Source: Sulfuricurvum sp. IAE1 (lineage in GTDB: Bacteria > Campylobacterota > Campylobacteria > Campylobacterales > Sulfurimonadaceae). Taken from it: a stretch of DNA of 64,000 nt. Positions 34,069 to 44,400 of the stretch are shown here, one piece after another. The notes below the pieces were generated by a model, which saw only the letters and a program-made list of their open reading frames with translations, had not been told where the DNA came from and searched no databases. The translations under genes and the position numbers were made by a program. The stretch spans positions 372,001 through 436,000 of the forward strand of contig NZ_SLTI01000060.1 of NCBI RefSeq assembly GCF_004347735.1, in the 5' to 3' direction. Each line of letters starts with the position of its first letter. Position 1 is the first letter of the stretch.

Positions 34069-35439
34069 GTGCGGACGGTTTTCGTGGTATTGTTTGCGTT
34101 CGCCCTGGCTGCCGGAAACGGTGAGACTCTCCCTTATTACACCCTTGCCGGGCCGCTGGAAAAAAACGCAGAATCATTTGAACGGTTAAGCAAGAAGCCC
34201 GTGATGGAAGCGCAAAGCGCAGGAATGCGTCAGTTTGTCGAAAAAATCCGCGTGACACTGGCCGAAGGCTCCCGAATCGCCCGCCTCCCCAAACCCGAAA
34301 ACAGCCTTCTGGCCGCTTATCTGAGTGAATTGAGAGAACTCGAGCGCAGCAGGCAATCGATTGAAGCCCTCTACCGAAAATCTCTCTTGAGGGCGATCGA
34401 GAGTGACGATAAAAACAGTTTCGAACAGCTGGTGTCAATCCCTCTCGAGCCGTTGAATCATCCCCGCGTCCGCTCCGAAGCGATAGCCTTTTACGATCGG
34501 AACTATCCGAAAAAATCGCTCCCCTTCCTCGAAAAGCTCAAAGAGGAAGAGGCGCTGGAAAACCGCAGCATCCAGACGGCCCTGGTACAGGAACAGGCGT
34601 ACGAAGAGCATCTGAAAATCCTCAAACGCTCCGAGGCGGCGGCGGTCAAAAAAACGGCCCAGATCGGGTCGCGCAACAGTGTCATCCTCAGTGCCGAGTC
34701 GGACGGGAAGGGGGGATACGAATTCGAAGCCGAAAATCTAAATCCCTACACGGTCACCCTGAACATCGATTTCGCGTCGATTCAGAACCTCAGGCCCTCG
34801 GGGAAGATCCCTTTTTTCATCGAAATTCCCGGAAACAGCCGGAAAAAAGTGCTCGGCCTTTCGCGCGTTTCCCCCACCGAAGGGGTCAATTATCGCGCCG
34901 CGTACGGATGGGTACGGGGGTCGGCATTTGCGGTCCATGACGATAATTACCGTTATGGCCTTCCCTTTTCGAAAGGATCGAACATCGTGGTGTCGCAAGG
35001 GTATCACGGCGGGATCACCCACAGGGGGCTTTCGGCCTACGCGATCGATTTTCCCGTTCCGGTCGGGACGCCGATCCATGCCGCCCGGGAGGGAATCGTC
35101 GTAGGTGCCGAAGGATCGCACGACAGGGGAGGATTGAGCCCTGATTTCCGCCAGTTCGCCAATTACGTCATCATCGAGCATAGCGACGGGACGATGGGTA
35201 ATTATTACCATCTGATGCGGGGCGGAGCCGCGGTGCGCATCGGGCAGAAAGTGGCGCAGGGTGAGCTGATCGGTTACTCGGGTAATACCGGCTACAGCAG
35301 CGGTCCCCATCTGCATTTCAGCATCAGCAAAGTCGATCCGGTAACGATGCGCCGCCCGATGAATCTTCCGGTGAAAATCCAAACACGGGAAGGAATTGTG
35401 ACTTTGCCACAAAAAGGGGACAGATATACGGTACAATAG
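34069..35439 (+). CDS. M23-family zinc metallopeptidase (LytM/lysostaphin-like)
   Basis: 456 residues, GTG start, with a signal peptide (RTVFVVLFAFALAAG). A helical region (about 50-210) precedes a beta-rich segment and the C-terminal M23 domain: GYHGGITHRGLSAYAIDFPVPVG contains the H-x(n)-D pair (zinc ligands), followed by GTPIHAAREGIVV, NYYHLM and the HxH of GPHLHFSIS. Cleaves peptidoglycan peptide bridges in the periplasm, or acts in cell-shape control as related helical-shape peptidases do in Helicobacter/Campylobacter. The extended N-terminal domain is not one I can name. Confidence 0.88.
   Translation: MRTVFVVLFAFALAAGNGETLPYYTLAGPLEKNAESFERLSKKPVMEAQSAGMRQFVEKIRVTLAEGSRIARLPKPENSLLAAYLSELRELERSRQSIEALYRKSLLRAIESDDKNSFEQLVSIPLEPLNHPRVRSEAIAFYDRNYPKKSLPFLEKLKEEEALENRSIQTALVQEQAYEEHLKILKRSEAAAVKKTAQIGSRNSVILSAESDGKGGYEFEAENLNPYTVTLNIDFASIQNLRPSGKIPFFIEIPGNSRKKVLGLSRVSPTEGVNYRAAYGWVRGSAFAVHDDNYRYGLPFSKGSNIVVSQGYHGGITHRGLSAYAIDFPVPVGTPIHAAREGIVVGAEGSHDRGGLSPDFRQFANYVIIEHSDGTMGNYYHLMRGGAAVRIGQKVAQGELIGYSGNTGYSSGPHLHFSISKVDPVTMRRPMNLPVKIQTREGIVTLPQKGDRYTVQ
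35432..35437 (+). promoter_or_regulatory. -10 element of the chemoreceptor gene
   Basis: TACAAT overlapping the last codons of the M23 gene, about 32 bases before the ATG at 35469. Confidence 0.45.
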
Positions 35440-35468
35440 ACGCATGAGAATCACACTATGGGGTACGT

Positions 35469-37055
35469 ATGCTTAAAACCGTCAAGTCCAAAATCATCTT
35501 TTCGACGCTTCTTTTCAGTTTTATGGGATTGGGCGCCATTTATTGGTATCTGACCACGACGTTTCACGATTTTTCAAACGAAACCGCAAAACGTTCACTG
35601 AACATGTTGAGCCAGTCGATTTTCCAGACCCTCTCGCAAAGCATGCTCGCGGGTGATCCCAAAGTCGTTGAAGAGGCGATCAAAAATGCCCAGACGATCG
35701 AAGGGATCGAAAAACTCAAAGTCGAGAAATCCCAGGCCGTTATCGATCTTTTCGGACTGGATGCCAAATTCTCCGATGAACCGATGGTCAAGGAGATCTT
35801 CAAAAACAAACAGCCCGTCGTGACCGAAAACACGAACGGTTCGCATACCATTCGCCTTCTTCAGCCGCTTGTCGCCGAAGATCGGTGTCTGGCATGCCAT
35901 ACCAACATTCAAAGCGGGGATGTACTGGGAGTCATGGACCTGGTCATTTCACTCGAGAAAAACGACGCGGAGATCAGCAAGACCGAAACGATTCTGCTGA
36001 TCGCGCTGGGAATCGTCGTCATTACGTTCGTCTCGGTGCTGAACATCTTTTTCGGAAAAGAGGTCCTCAATCCGCTCGAAGGGTTGCGCAACCGGATCGG
36101 ATCGCTGGTCAGCGGCGACAAAGACCTCACCAAACGGCTCGAAGTGACCAAAGAGGACGAGTTTTCCGAAGCGGCCCTTGCGGTCAACCGTTTTGTGGGG
36201 ATGGTTCAGGAGACGGTGAACGAGGTCAAAGAACTCGGCCGTCAGAATTCGACGATCGCCACGACCATTACCGATGCGACCCGCAAGATTTCGGCCGGGG
36301 TGGAACAAGAGCGCCAGATCGTCGAAGCGACGACCCAAAAAAGCCATTCCATCAAAGAGATCCTCTCCGGGGCCATCGCAATCTCCGAGCAGACGCAGAA
36401 AAACGTTGCCAACGCCAACGAAGAACTGGTGACCGCCAAAGACGCCCTCTATAAGCTTGTCAGCGAAGTGGACGGCTATATCGAAACCGAACACGACATG
36501 GCATCCCAGCTCATCTCGCTGCGTCAGGACGCCGATCAGGTTAAAAACGTTCTGGGGGTTATCAAAGACATCGCCGACCAGACGAACCTTCTTGCCCTCA
36601 ATGCCGCGATCGAAGCGGCACGGGCGGGCGAGCACGGACGCGGTTTCGCCGTGGTTGCCGATGAAGTGCGCAAACTGGCCGAACGGACCCAGAAAAGTCT
36701 GACGGAGATCGAAATCAGCGTCGGGACGATTGTGCAGGCGATCAACGACGTCAGCGATAAAATGGGTGAAAACGCCAAAAACATGAACGAGCTCACCGCC
36801 ATTTCCAACGAAGTCGAAGAGAAAATTTCGGCGACATCGGGCGAGATGGAACGTTCCGTCGCCGTGGCGCAGCGTTCGTACAACGATTCGATCGAGGTGG
36901 TCGGTCACATCGAATGGATCATCGAGAAAATTTCGCAGATCAACGTCGTTTCCGAAAACAACCGCCACAGCGTTGAACAGATCGAAAACGACTCCCGTCA
37001 GCTTCTCGAAGTAGCACAGTCGCTCTCAGCACGCATCAACGAATTCAAGAGCTGA
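35469..37055 (+). CDS. methyl-accepting chemotaxis protein with periplasmic heme-c sensor
   Basis: 528 residues. Membrane segments at about 9-31 and 174-196 frame a periplasmic domain of about 140 residues that contains one covalent heme site, CLACH (140-144), close to its end and followed by [14 protein letters not shown]-like region (about 198-250) leads into the signalling domain with the conserved hairpin [38 protein letters not shown]. Such heme-c chemoreceptors are proposed to sense redox state or gases (known examples in Geobacter). The sensor resembles those of the two GGDEF proteins at 56050 and 58023. No CheB/CheR tether motif at the C-terminus. Confidence 0.92.
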   Translation: MLKTVKSKIIFSTLLFSFMGLGAIYWYLTTTFHDFSNETAKRSLNMLSQSIFQTLSQSMLAGDPKVVEEAIKNAQTIEGIEKLKVEKSQAVIDLFGLDAKFSDEPMVKEIFKNKQPVVTENTNGSHTIRLLQPLVAEDRCLACHTNIQSGDVLGVMDLVISLEKNDAEISKTETILLIALGIVVITFVSVLNIFFGKEVLNPLEGLRNRIGSLVSGDKDLTKRLEVTKEDEFSEAALAVNRFVGMVQETVNEVKELGRQNSTIATTITDATRKISAGVEQERQIVEATTQKSHSIKEILSGAIAISEQTQKNVANANEELVTAKDALYKLVSEVDGYIETEHDMASQLISLRQDADQVKNVLGVIKDIADQTNLLALNAAIEAARAGEHGRGFAVVADEVRKLAERTQKSLTEIEISVGTIVQAINDVSDKMGENAKNMNELTAISNEVEEKISATSGEMERSVAVAQRSYNDSIEVVGHIEWIIEKISQINVVSENNRHSVEQIENDSRQLLEVAQSLSARINEFKS

Positions 37056-37353
37056 AGACACCGATCCAGTAGGTGTCCTGGGCCGTCGAAAGGACCCGAT
37101 GCGGCATATGCGCGGGGATCAGGAGATGATCCCCCGCATGCAGTTCCAGCACCTCGCCCGCAATCTCGAGCATCGCTTCTCCCCGAATCAGCATGACCCA
37201 TTCGTTTTCTTCCTGGTCGTACCATTCTCCCGGCGTTTTGAGGCATGAGCGTATCCCTTCGATACGGACTCCCGGACTTTCGAAAAGAGGGGTGAAGCGT
37301 TCGCCGTTTTCGGGCGGGGGGGGACCTTCAAATAGGTTGGACGGACGGATCAA
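37045..37353 (-). CDS. small cupin-domain protein
   Basis: 102 residues forming a single cupin barrel: motif 1 [23 protein letters not shown] and motif 2 [16 protein letters not shown]. Metal-ligand histidines of motif 1 are not complete (WYDQEENEW in place of the HxH), so it may bind metal with fewer His or not at all. Convergent with the chemoreceptor, overlapping its 3' end by 11 bases. Role unknown. Confidence 0.85.
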   Translation of the reverse strand: MIRPSNLFEGPPPPENGERFTPLFESPGVRIEGIRSCLKTPGEWYDQEENEWVMLIRGEAMLEIAGEVLELHAGDHLLIPAHMPHRVLSTAQDTYWIGVFSS

Positions 37354-37418
37354 GAAACACTCCTAAGTTAATGCGTGATATGATTTCGTTATTATAAGCC
37401 ATAGAGTAAAGACAAAAA

Positions 37419-37934
37419 ATGAAAAATATTGTACTGATCGGTTTTATGGGTGTGGGCAAAGGCTCGGTCGCGCGCGAGATCGTCAAACAGTCGGATATGA
37501 TCGCCCTCGATACGGACGATATTATCGAAAGCATGGAAAACCGGAAGATCAAAAAAATTTTTGCCGAGGAAGGGGAGGAGTATTTTCGCGCTCTCGAGCG
37601 CAAAGTCGCCCTTTGGCTCCAAAAAGAGGTGCGCAGTACCCTTATTTCGACGGGTGGGGGTTTTTTTAAAGTTCCGAACCTCTCCAAAATCGGTACGGTC
37701 GTCTATCTGTACGCTCCGTTTGAAACAATCTACGGCCGTATTCTCGAGCATCCCAACGCCGAAAAGAAACTGCGCAAGCGTCCGTTGTTCCAGGATATCG
37801 AGAAAGCCAGAAAATTGTACGAAGAACGTTCGCCGCTGTATAAAAAAGCGGCCGATATCGTGATCGATGTCAGTGACAAAGATATTCCCCAGATCGCGAA
37901 GGAAATTCTCAAAAAGGTGAAGAAAGATGATTAA
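37419..37934 (+). CDS. aroK: shikimate kinase
   Basis: 171 residues. LIGFMGVGKGSVAREI is the P-loop; note GKGS where most shikimate kinases have GKST, so the Mg-coordinating Ser/Thr is shifted by one. ALDTDDIIE (shikimate-binding Asp), ISTGGGFFK (GGG motif) and the lid segment with RPLFQDIEKARKLYEERSPLYKKAADIVID support the call. Fifth step of the aromatic amino acid pathway. Overlaps the thioredoxin-like gene by 8 bases; operon aroK-trx-hisD. TATAAG at 37393-37398 is a possible -10. Confidence 0.93.
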   Translation: MKNIVLIGFMGVGKGSVAREIVKQSDMIALDTDDIIESMENRKIKKIFAEEGEEYFRALERKVALWLQKEVRSTLISTGGGFFKVPNLSKIGTVVYLYAPFETIYGRILEHPNAEKKLRKRPLFQDIEKARKLYEERSPLYKKAADIVIDVSDKDIPQIAKEILKKVKKDD

Positions 37935-38340
37935 GATCGTAGCGGCGCTTTTGCTGGGTTCGGCGGTATTGTTCGGCGGTGAGGTAAAATGGGAAAAAGA
38001 TCTCTCAAGCGCGATCGAACGCGCCGCAAAAGAGAAAAAGCCCCTGATGGTCGTAGTGACCAAGTACGGGTGCAAATGGTGCGACGTTTTGAAAAAAGAG
38101 ACCCTCAAAAATCCGAAGGTTTCGGCAATTTTGAACCGTGATTTCGTGTCGTACGAAGGGGTGCTCGAAGAGGGGGGGGTCCCCCAGTCTCTGATGACCC
38201 CCGGGACGCCGGCGACATGGTTTATCAAAGGAAAAACCCCGATGTTCGAACCGATTATGGGGGCGGTGGGCGTCGAAGACTTTTTGTATGCGCTTGACAC
38301 CGTCAAAAAAGAGTATGCCGCTCCGGCATCAAAAAAATAA
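37927..38340 (+). CDS. periplasmic thioredoxin-fold protein
   Basis: 137 residues with a signal peptide (IKIVAALLLGSAVLFGG). Thioredoxin-like fold with active site TKYGCKWCDVLKKETL (Cys49-Cys52) and the cis-Pro in TPGTPATWFI. The spacing resembles DUF255/SoxW-like periplasmic thioredoxins. Likely a disulfide reductase in the periplasm. Translationally coupled to aroK and 9 bases before hisD. Confidence 0.88.
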   Translation: MIKIVAALLLGSAVLFGGEVKWEKDLSSAIERAAKEKKPLMVVVTKYGCKWCDVLKKETLKNPKVSAILNRDFVSYEGVLEEGGVPQSLMTPGTPATWFIKGKTPMFEPIMGAVGVEDFLYALDTVKKEYAAPASKK

Positions 38341-38349
38341 AGGATAGCA

Positions 38350-39642
38350 ATGACCCTTATCAACGCAAACGATTCGACGTTCCCCGCCGTCTTCGACGAA
38401 CTTTTGGGACGGGGAAAAATGGATATGGAGCACGTCTCATCGATCGTCAAGGGACTCATCGACGAGATCCGCTCGGACAAGGACGATGCCCTGATTCGCC
38501 ACATTGCAAAATTCGACCGATGGACCCCAAAGGAGGGGCAGGAACTGCGGATCGATCCTGCCGATATGAAAAAAGCGTACGACGCGCTGGATGCGGAGCT
38601 CAAAGCATCGCTCCATCTCGCGTACGACCGTATCCGGGCCTACCACGAAAAACAGCTGCCCAAGAGTTGGTTCGATACCGAAGCCAACGGAACGATACTG
38701 GGACAGAAGGTGACACCGGTCGATCGTGCGGGGCTGTATATTCCCGGCGGCAAAGCGGCTTATCCGAGCTCGCTGCTTATGAACGTTATTCCCGCCCAGG
38801 TTGCGGGAGTGGAACAGATCGTCGTTGCGACGCCGACGCCGGACAACGAGCCCAACGAGCTGCTGCTTGCCGCCTGCCACCTGTGCGGCGTGGACCAGGT
38901 ATTTAAAGTCGGAGGTGCCAGCGCGATCGCCGCAATGGCGTACGGCACCCCGATGATTCCCAAAGTCGACGTCATCACGGGACCCGGGAACATTTTCGTC
39001 GCCACCGCGAAAAAAATGGTTTTCGGCGAAGTCAACATCGATATGATTGCCGGTCCCAGCGAGATCGGGGTACTCGCGGACGATTCGGCCAATCCCAACC
39101 ACATCGCGATCGATCTGCTCTCACAGGCCGAGCACGACGAGATGGCCAGCTCGATCCTCATTACCCCTTCGCAAAAACTGGCCGATGCGTGCGCCGTTGA
39201 GATCGAGAAGTGGCTGAAAAAACTTCCCCGCGAGGCAATCGCCCGCAAATCCATCGAGGAACGGGCCGCGATCATCGTGACCGAGACGATGGAAGAAGCG
39301 GTCAAGCTGATGAACGAAATCGCTCCCGAGCACCTTGAGGTGGCGACGGACAATCCTTTTGCCCTTTTGCCCTCCATCAAGCACGCCGGCGCCATTTTCC
39401 TCGGACATTATACCCCCGAGGCGATCGGCGATTACGTTGCGGGTCCCAACCATACCCTTCCGACGGGGGGAACGGCGAAATTCTACTCTCCGCTTGGAGT
39501 CGAGAACTTTATGAAAAAATCGTCCATCATCGCCTTTTCGCGCGCCGCGATCAACGAAATCGGCGGTGCGTGCGCCCTTATCGCCCATACCGAAGGGCTC
39601 GGTGCGCATGAAGCGTCGGTCCGCGTCCGTCTGGGCGATTGA
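38350..39642 (+). CDS. hisD: histidinol dehydrogenase
   Basis: 430 residues; last two oxidation steps of histidine synthesis. PVDRAGLYIPGGKAAYPSSLLMNVIPAQVAGV, CGVDQVFKVGGASAIAAMAYGT, VDVITGPGNIFVATAKKMVFG, DMIAGPSEIGVLADDSANP, LSQAEHDEMASSILIT (zinc ligands) and the C-terminal AGPNHTLPTGG, HTEGLGAHEASVRVRLG. Nothing unusual. Probably co-transcribed with aroK and the thioredoxin-like gene. Confidence 0.98.
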   Translation: MTLINANDSTFPAVFDELLGRGKMDMEHVSSIVKGLIDEIRSDKDDALIRHIAKFDRWTPKEGQELRIDPADMKKAYDALDAELKASLHLAYDRIRAYHEKQLPKSWFDTEANGTILGQKVTPVDRAGLYIPGGKAAYPSSLLMNVIPAQVAGVEQIVVATPTPDNEPNELLLAACHLCGVDQVFKVGGASAIAAMAYGTPMIPKVDVITGPGNIFVATAKKMVFGEVNIDMIAGPSEIGVLADDSANPNHIAIDLLSQAEHDEMASSILITPSQKLADACAVEIEKWLKKLPREAIARKSIEERAAIIVTETMEEAVKLMNEIAPEHLEVATDNPFALLPSIKHAGAIFLGHYTPEAIGDYVAGPNHTLPTGGTAKFYSPLGVENFMKKSSIIAFSRAAINEIGGACALIAHTEGLGAHEASVRVRLGD

Positions 39643-39672
39643 TCAAAAAAACTGCATATAATCTTCAATAAA

Positions 39673-39694
39673 ATTTCCCTTCACGCGGGGAAAT
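39673..39694 (+). terminator. hairpin after hisD, likely terminator
   Basis: ATTTCCC and GGGAAAT form a perfect seven-base stem with an eight-base loop, 30 bases past the hisD stop. The downstream U content is low (CCCGTTTGGTT), so efficiency is uncertain. Confidence 0.5.
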
Positions 39695-39788
39695 CCCGTT
39701 TGGTTACACATATCAAAAAGTTATAGCAAAATCCCCGACCCATTTAGTTTCGGTTAAAGCAACTTTGGCTACCATCAACCCAGCAGTA

Positions 39789-39822
39789 ATGCCGTCAAAT
39801 GCCTGTAATCACGGCATATTAT
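39789..39822 (+). promoter_or_regulatory. inverted repeat operator overlapping the promoter of the molybdoenzyme operon
   Basis: ATGCCGT (39789-39795) and ACGGCAT (39811-39817) are perfect inverted arms whose centres are 22 bases apart, two helical turns, as expected for a dimeric activator or repressor. The second arm abuts TATTAT (39817-39822), a reasonable -10 about 65 bases before the first gene. The remainder of 39643-39885 has no coding potential. Confidence 0.45.
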
Positions 39823-39885
39823 AAATGTTATTCGCTCAGGTAATAGAGCGGACAACACGACGTGAATCAGGAATAAGGAGAATAT

Positions 39886-40521
39886 ATGCAATTGGGTTTC
39901 TTGGTAGACCTTCGCCTCTGTATGGGCTGTAAGGGCTGTGAGATCGCCTGTAAAGTGGAAAACGAAGTTCCCCTTTCTACATGGCGCCTCCGTGTTAAAT
40001 ATGTCGACGTAGGGACCTTCCCCGAAACGAAACGGACGTTTACGCCGCTTCGCTGTAACCACTGTGCCAACGCACCGTGTGAGCGGATCTGCCCGGTCAG
40101 TGCGCTGCACTACCTTGAAAACGGCATCGTAAACATCGACAAAGAGCGTTGTATCGGGTGTGCCGGATGTGTTATGGCGTGTCCGTACGGCGCGATCTAC
40201 ATCGATCCGCAAACCCAAACTGCCGACAAATGTACCTACTGTGCCCACCGTATCGCCAGTGCGATGATGCCGGCGTGTGTCGTTGCGTGCCCGGTTGAAG
40301 CGAACATCTTCGGAGACCTCGACGATCCGACCTCGAACATCAGCAAATACATCCAGTCGCATCAGGGTAACGTCCAGGTACGTAAGCCTGAGCGCGGAAC
40401 GTTCCCGCACCACTATTACGTCGGCGGCGGCAATGTGACGCTCAATCCTCTGGCGTCGGTACGCGAAGAGGGGCATAACCTCTTCAACAATATCACACAT
40501 CTTCCCGTCGGAGGGCACTAA
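39886..40521 (+). CDS. PsrB-like four-cluster ferredoxin subunit of a molybdoenzyme complex
   Basis: 211 residues. Cysteine motifs for four 4Fe-4S clusters: CMGCKGCEIACK, CNHCANAPCERICP, CIGCAGCVMACP and CTYCAHRIASAMMPACVVACP. The order and spacing match PsrB/PhsB/TtrB/DmsB. It would wire the catalytic subunit at 41434 to the membrane subunit at 40521. No signal peptide of its own, so it is presumably exported with the TAT-signal catalytic subunit. AAGGAGAAT before the ATG; overlaps the next gene by one base. Confidence 0.92.
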   Translation: MQLGFLVDLRLCMGCKGCEIACKVENEVPLSTWRLRVKYVDVGTFPETKRTFTPLRCNHCANAPCERICPVSALHYLENGIVNIDKERCIGCAGCVMACPYGAIYIDPQTQTADKCTYCAHRIASAMMPACVVACPVEANIFGDLDDPTSNISKYIQSHQGNVQVRKPERGTFPHHYYVGGGNVTLNPLASVREEGHNLFNNITHLPVGGH

Positions 40522-41420
40522 TGGTACATGAAACAATTGCAGCGACCAATGCGGTCGTAGTTCTTGACGTGGCCCTTCCCGGCATCGTCTGGGGCTGGAT
40601 CATTACGATGAACATGTGGGCGAAAAGTATCGGTACCGGTATCATCTTCCTCGCGTTTTATCTGTTGAAAAAACATCCGGAGCAGACAGGGTTTATCCGT
40701 TTCCCGGTAGTGGCGATTTCGATCGTCTTCATCCATATTTTCCTCTTCTTTACGGTGATCGACCTGCATCAGATGTTCCGTTTCTGGCACATCTTTTTCT
40801 ACCCGCACCTGACGTCGGCGATTACGATCGGCGCATGGATGGCCACAGGGTTCGTCGGGCTGCTTTTCGGTATGGCGTATGCGATTTATCTGAAAAAAGA
40901 CGAAGCGCTTTACGACAAACTGCTCGGATGGACGACGATTCTCGCCGTCCCCGTTACGCTTTATACCGCGGGTCTGATGGCGCAGTCGACGGCACGTGAA
41001 ATCTGGCAGATGCCGACCGAGTCGGCGCAGATGATCCTTGCCGCGCTGCTGGCAGGTTCGGCAACGATGCTGCTGCTGGGTGGAAACAAGTTTTCCGACG
41101 CGATCAAAAAAGATCTCGCCCTCGTGCTGGGGCTGAGTGCTGCGGCAGCGTTTATCCTCTATATGGCGGAACTGATTTTCGGACCGATGAAAGCCGAAGA
41201 GGTTGCTGCAGTGCTCCATTACGTCAAAGGCGGTGAGTACACCGTAATGTTCTGGATCGGACAGGTGCTTGCGTTTATCGTTCCTATGGTACTCGTGTGC
41301 CTGAGCATTAAAAACCAGTCGTATTATCTGTTGAAAATCGCTGCCGTATCGGCATTGATCGGATTGTGGGTCAGCAAACACGTTTGGCTGGTCATCCCCC
41401 AATTGTTACCAATGAGCTAA
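40521..41420 (+). CDS. NrfD/PsrC-like membrane subunit
   Basis: 299 residues with about 8 membrane segments. IVWGWIITMNMWAKSIGTGIIFLAF at the N-terminus and the polar residues within helices fit the NrfD/PsrC quinol-interacting family. It would anchor the complex and exchange electrons with the quinone pool (menaquinone in Campylobacterota). Gene order ferredoxin-NrfD-catalytic differs from the A-B-C order of classical psr operons. Confidence 0.9.
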   Translation: MVHETIAATNAVVVLDVALPGIVWGWIITMNMWAKSIGTGIIFLAFYLLKKHPEQTGFIRFPVVAISIVFIHIFLFFTVIDLHQMFRFWHIFFYPHLTSAITIGAWMATGFVGLLFGMAYAIYLKKDEALYDKLLGWTTILAVPVTLYTAGLMAQSTAREIWQMPTESAQMILAALLAGSATMLLLGGNKFSDAIKKDLALVLGLSAAAAFILYMAELIFGPMKAEEVAAVLHYVKGGEYTVMFWIGQVLAFIVPMVLVCLSIKNQSYYLLKIAAVSALIGLWVSKHVWLVIPQLLPMS

Positions 41421-41433
41421 AGAGGGTCAAATT

Positions 41434-44400
41434 ATGATGTATTTGGAAAGTAGAAGAACATTTTTAAAAGGTGCCGCGTTGACCGTGACGGGCGCCGCAA
41501 TCGCCAAAGGGGTGTTTACCGCCGACGCGGTCGCCGAATCGGTCGAAAAAAGCAAATTTACCAATACGCCGGACAGCCTCTCGTTTTATCCGCCGCTGGA
41601 TCAGTGGAACCATTTCCAGGAGCTTGACGGCGTGGACTGGAAACGGGGCGGTATCGACCGTCACGGCGTTCAGAGCGAAGAAAATCCCGAAGGTATTTAC
41701 GTCAATGACTACATGATCGTTCCGACGGCGTGTTCGAACTGTGAGGCATCATGCGGTCTGACGGCATGGATCGACAAGAAAACGTTTGTCGTCAAAAAAT
41801 ACATGGGTAACCCCCTTCACCCTGCGTCACGCGGACGTAACTGCGGTAAAGGGTACGCGGTTCAGTCGCAGATGTACGATCCGGACCGTATCCCGTTCCC
41901 TCTGAAACGGGCTCCGGGTTCCAAACGCGGCGAAGGTAAATGGATCCGTACGACGTGGGACGAAGCGATGACCACGATCGGTAAAAAAATGGGCGACACT
42001 CTCCGTAAAGGGGACGATCTCTCACGCAAATCGGTCATGTACCACGTCGGACGTCCGAACGAAAACGGTTTCGTTCCCCAGGTTTGGGAAACGCTGGGGG
42101 TTGATTCGTACAACTCGCACACGAACATCTGTTCGTCCAACGGCCGTACGCCTACGATCCAGTGGGCGAACGACGACCGTACCAGCCCGGACTGGGCAAA
42201 CGCCAAACTGATTTTCCTCAACTCGTCGCATGCGGCGGATGCGGGACACTATTTCGCGCAGTCGGCCGCTTTTATCGCCGATGCCCGCAAGAAGGGTGCG
42301 AAAATGGTCGTTATGGACCCCCGTATGTCGAACTCGGCGGGGATGGCGGATCTTTGGATCGCCGCATGGCCGGGAACCGAGCCCGTGGTGTACCTCTATC
42401 TGGTCAACCGCATCCTTCAGGAAGGCAAAGCCGATAAAAAATTCGTCAAAAAATGGTTCAACTGGGACGTTTTGATGAATGACGACCGTCAGCTGAACCT
42501 GATGGTCGAAAAGGGCTATATTTCCAAGCTGCCTGCTGACAAAAGCTTCGAAAGCTACATGGAGCTGATGAAAGAGCTTTACGCCCCGTATACGCTCGAG
42601 TTCGCGGTCAAAGAGACGCACGTACCGGCGTACAAACTCGAAAAGCTCTACGAGATGTTCATCTGGGCCGGTGACGCTATTTCGACGTACATCTGGCGTG
42701 CGACCGCTGCGGGTAACCGCGGCGGATGGATGAGCGGGCGTGCGGCGTACCTTGCGATCGCCCTTCGCGGCGGCATCGGAACGGAAGGGGGAACTTTCTT
42801 CCACCACTGGCACGTTATCTCTGTCTCCGGTAAAGGCGGAAGCGCTACCGTCGGTCAGGGCGTCGCCGGTGCGGACGTACCGAAAGTCAAAGTGTGGAAC
42901 GAACTGACGTGGCCGCCGGAATGGCCTCTCTCGACCTACGAGCTCTCTTACCTGCTGCCGCACCTTTTGAGTGATAAAGAGTGGCAGAAAAAATGGAACG
43001 ACCGCGGATTGAACGTCCCGAGTAAGCTCGCCGTTTATATCCCGCGTATGTACAACCCGGTCTGGATCAACCCGGACGGTTTCCGCTGGATCGAAGTGCT
43101 GAAAAACGAAGAGATCATGGAACTCACCATGAACCTCTCTCCGGTATGGTCGGAAACAAACTGGTACATGGACTATGTTCTCCCCGTCGGTCTGGCGGGC
43201 GAACGCCACGACCAGCACTCCGAAGCGACCATGCCGGCCCGCTGGACGAGTTTCCGTCAGCCGGTACTGCGCGTAGCGCTGGAAAAATCGGGCTGGAAAC
43301 CCAAAAATCCGGTTCGTGCGACCCTCGAAGCGCACATCAAAGCCGGTCTGGGCGAAGTCTGGGAAGAGAACGAGTTCTGGTTTGATCTGTGTGTCAACTA
43401 CGTCGATCCCGACGGAAGCCTCGGCGTCAGAAAAATGTGGGAATCCAAACGTCATCCGGGCAAACCGGTTACGATCGCCGAATGGTACGATGCGGCGTTC
43501 GGTGACAACCTCCCCAAACTCAAAGAGACGGCAACGAACGATCCTCGCTACATGAACGAGGAATTCCCGGTCTACGCCTATCTGCGTGACCACGGCGTCT
43601 GGATGGAAGAGGACAAAATCTACCATGCTATGGAACGTGAACTGAAAATCGAAAACGGCGAAGTGAGTTCTCACGGCCATAAATTCGACGCGGCGTCTAT
43701 GAGCGTGGGTGCGGGCGGCGTCATCACCGCTGCCGACCATCACGGGCACCGTTCGGCGATCGGGGTCGAGGTCGACGGTAAAAAAGTCGAAGGTTTCGCG
43801 ACGCTGTCGAAAAAACTCGAGTTCTACTCGCAGTGGTTCGCCGAGTGGAAATGGGCCGAATACGCCGTACCGTTCTATCCGCGTAACGACAAAGAAAAAG
43901 CGGAAATGGAGCACATCGTATCGCACGTCAACCACATGTACATGAAAGAGGAGAACTCGTTCGCACTGAACACCGTTTTCCGTCTGCCGTACAACATTCA
44001 CACCCGTTCGGCGAACTCCAAGCACCTGATGGAAATCAGCCAGAACCACGATCCTATCTGGATCAATACGGTCGATGCGAAACGCCTCGGATTCAAACGC
44101 GGCGATGCGATCCGCGTCAAAATCGTCGATACCGTTTCGGGTCTTGAGAGCGGTTTCTTCGTCGCGATGGCGGTTCCGACCGAGGGGGTACTCCCCGGAA
44201 CGCTGGCATGTTCGCACCACGGCGGGCGCTGGAAACTCACCAATGCGGTTGCGGTTCCTAACGGCGTCAGCGACGGTAAAGTGGCAACGGGCGCCGCTCC
44301 GCGCGATCTGAACAACAAAGAGTTCCTCAAAGAATCACCGGATAACGCCGGTCGTGCAGGCGCTCAGACGATCATCGACGATTACGAGGGAACTACCGGG

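Noticed and set aside
42022-44220. 732-codon antisense frame inside the molybdoenzyme gene
   Set aside because: Composition is typical of a reverse-complement shadow (Val/Arg/Phe/His-rich), and the sense frame has all expected motifs.
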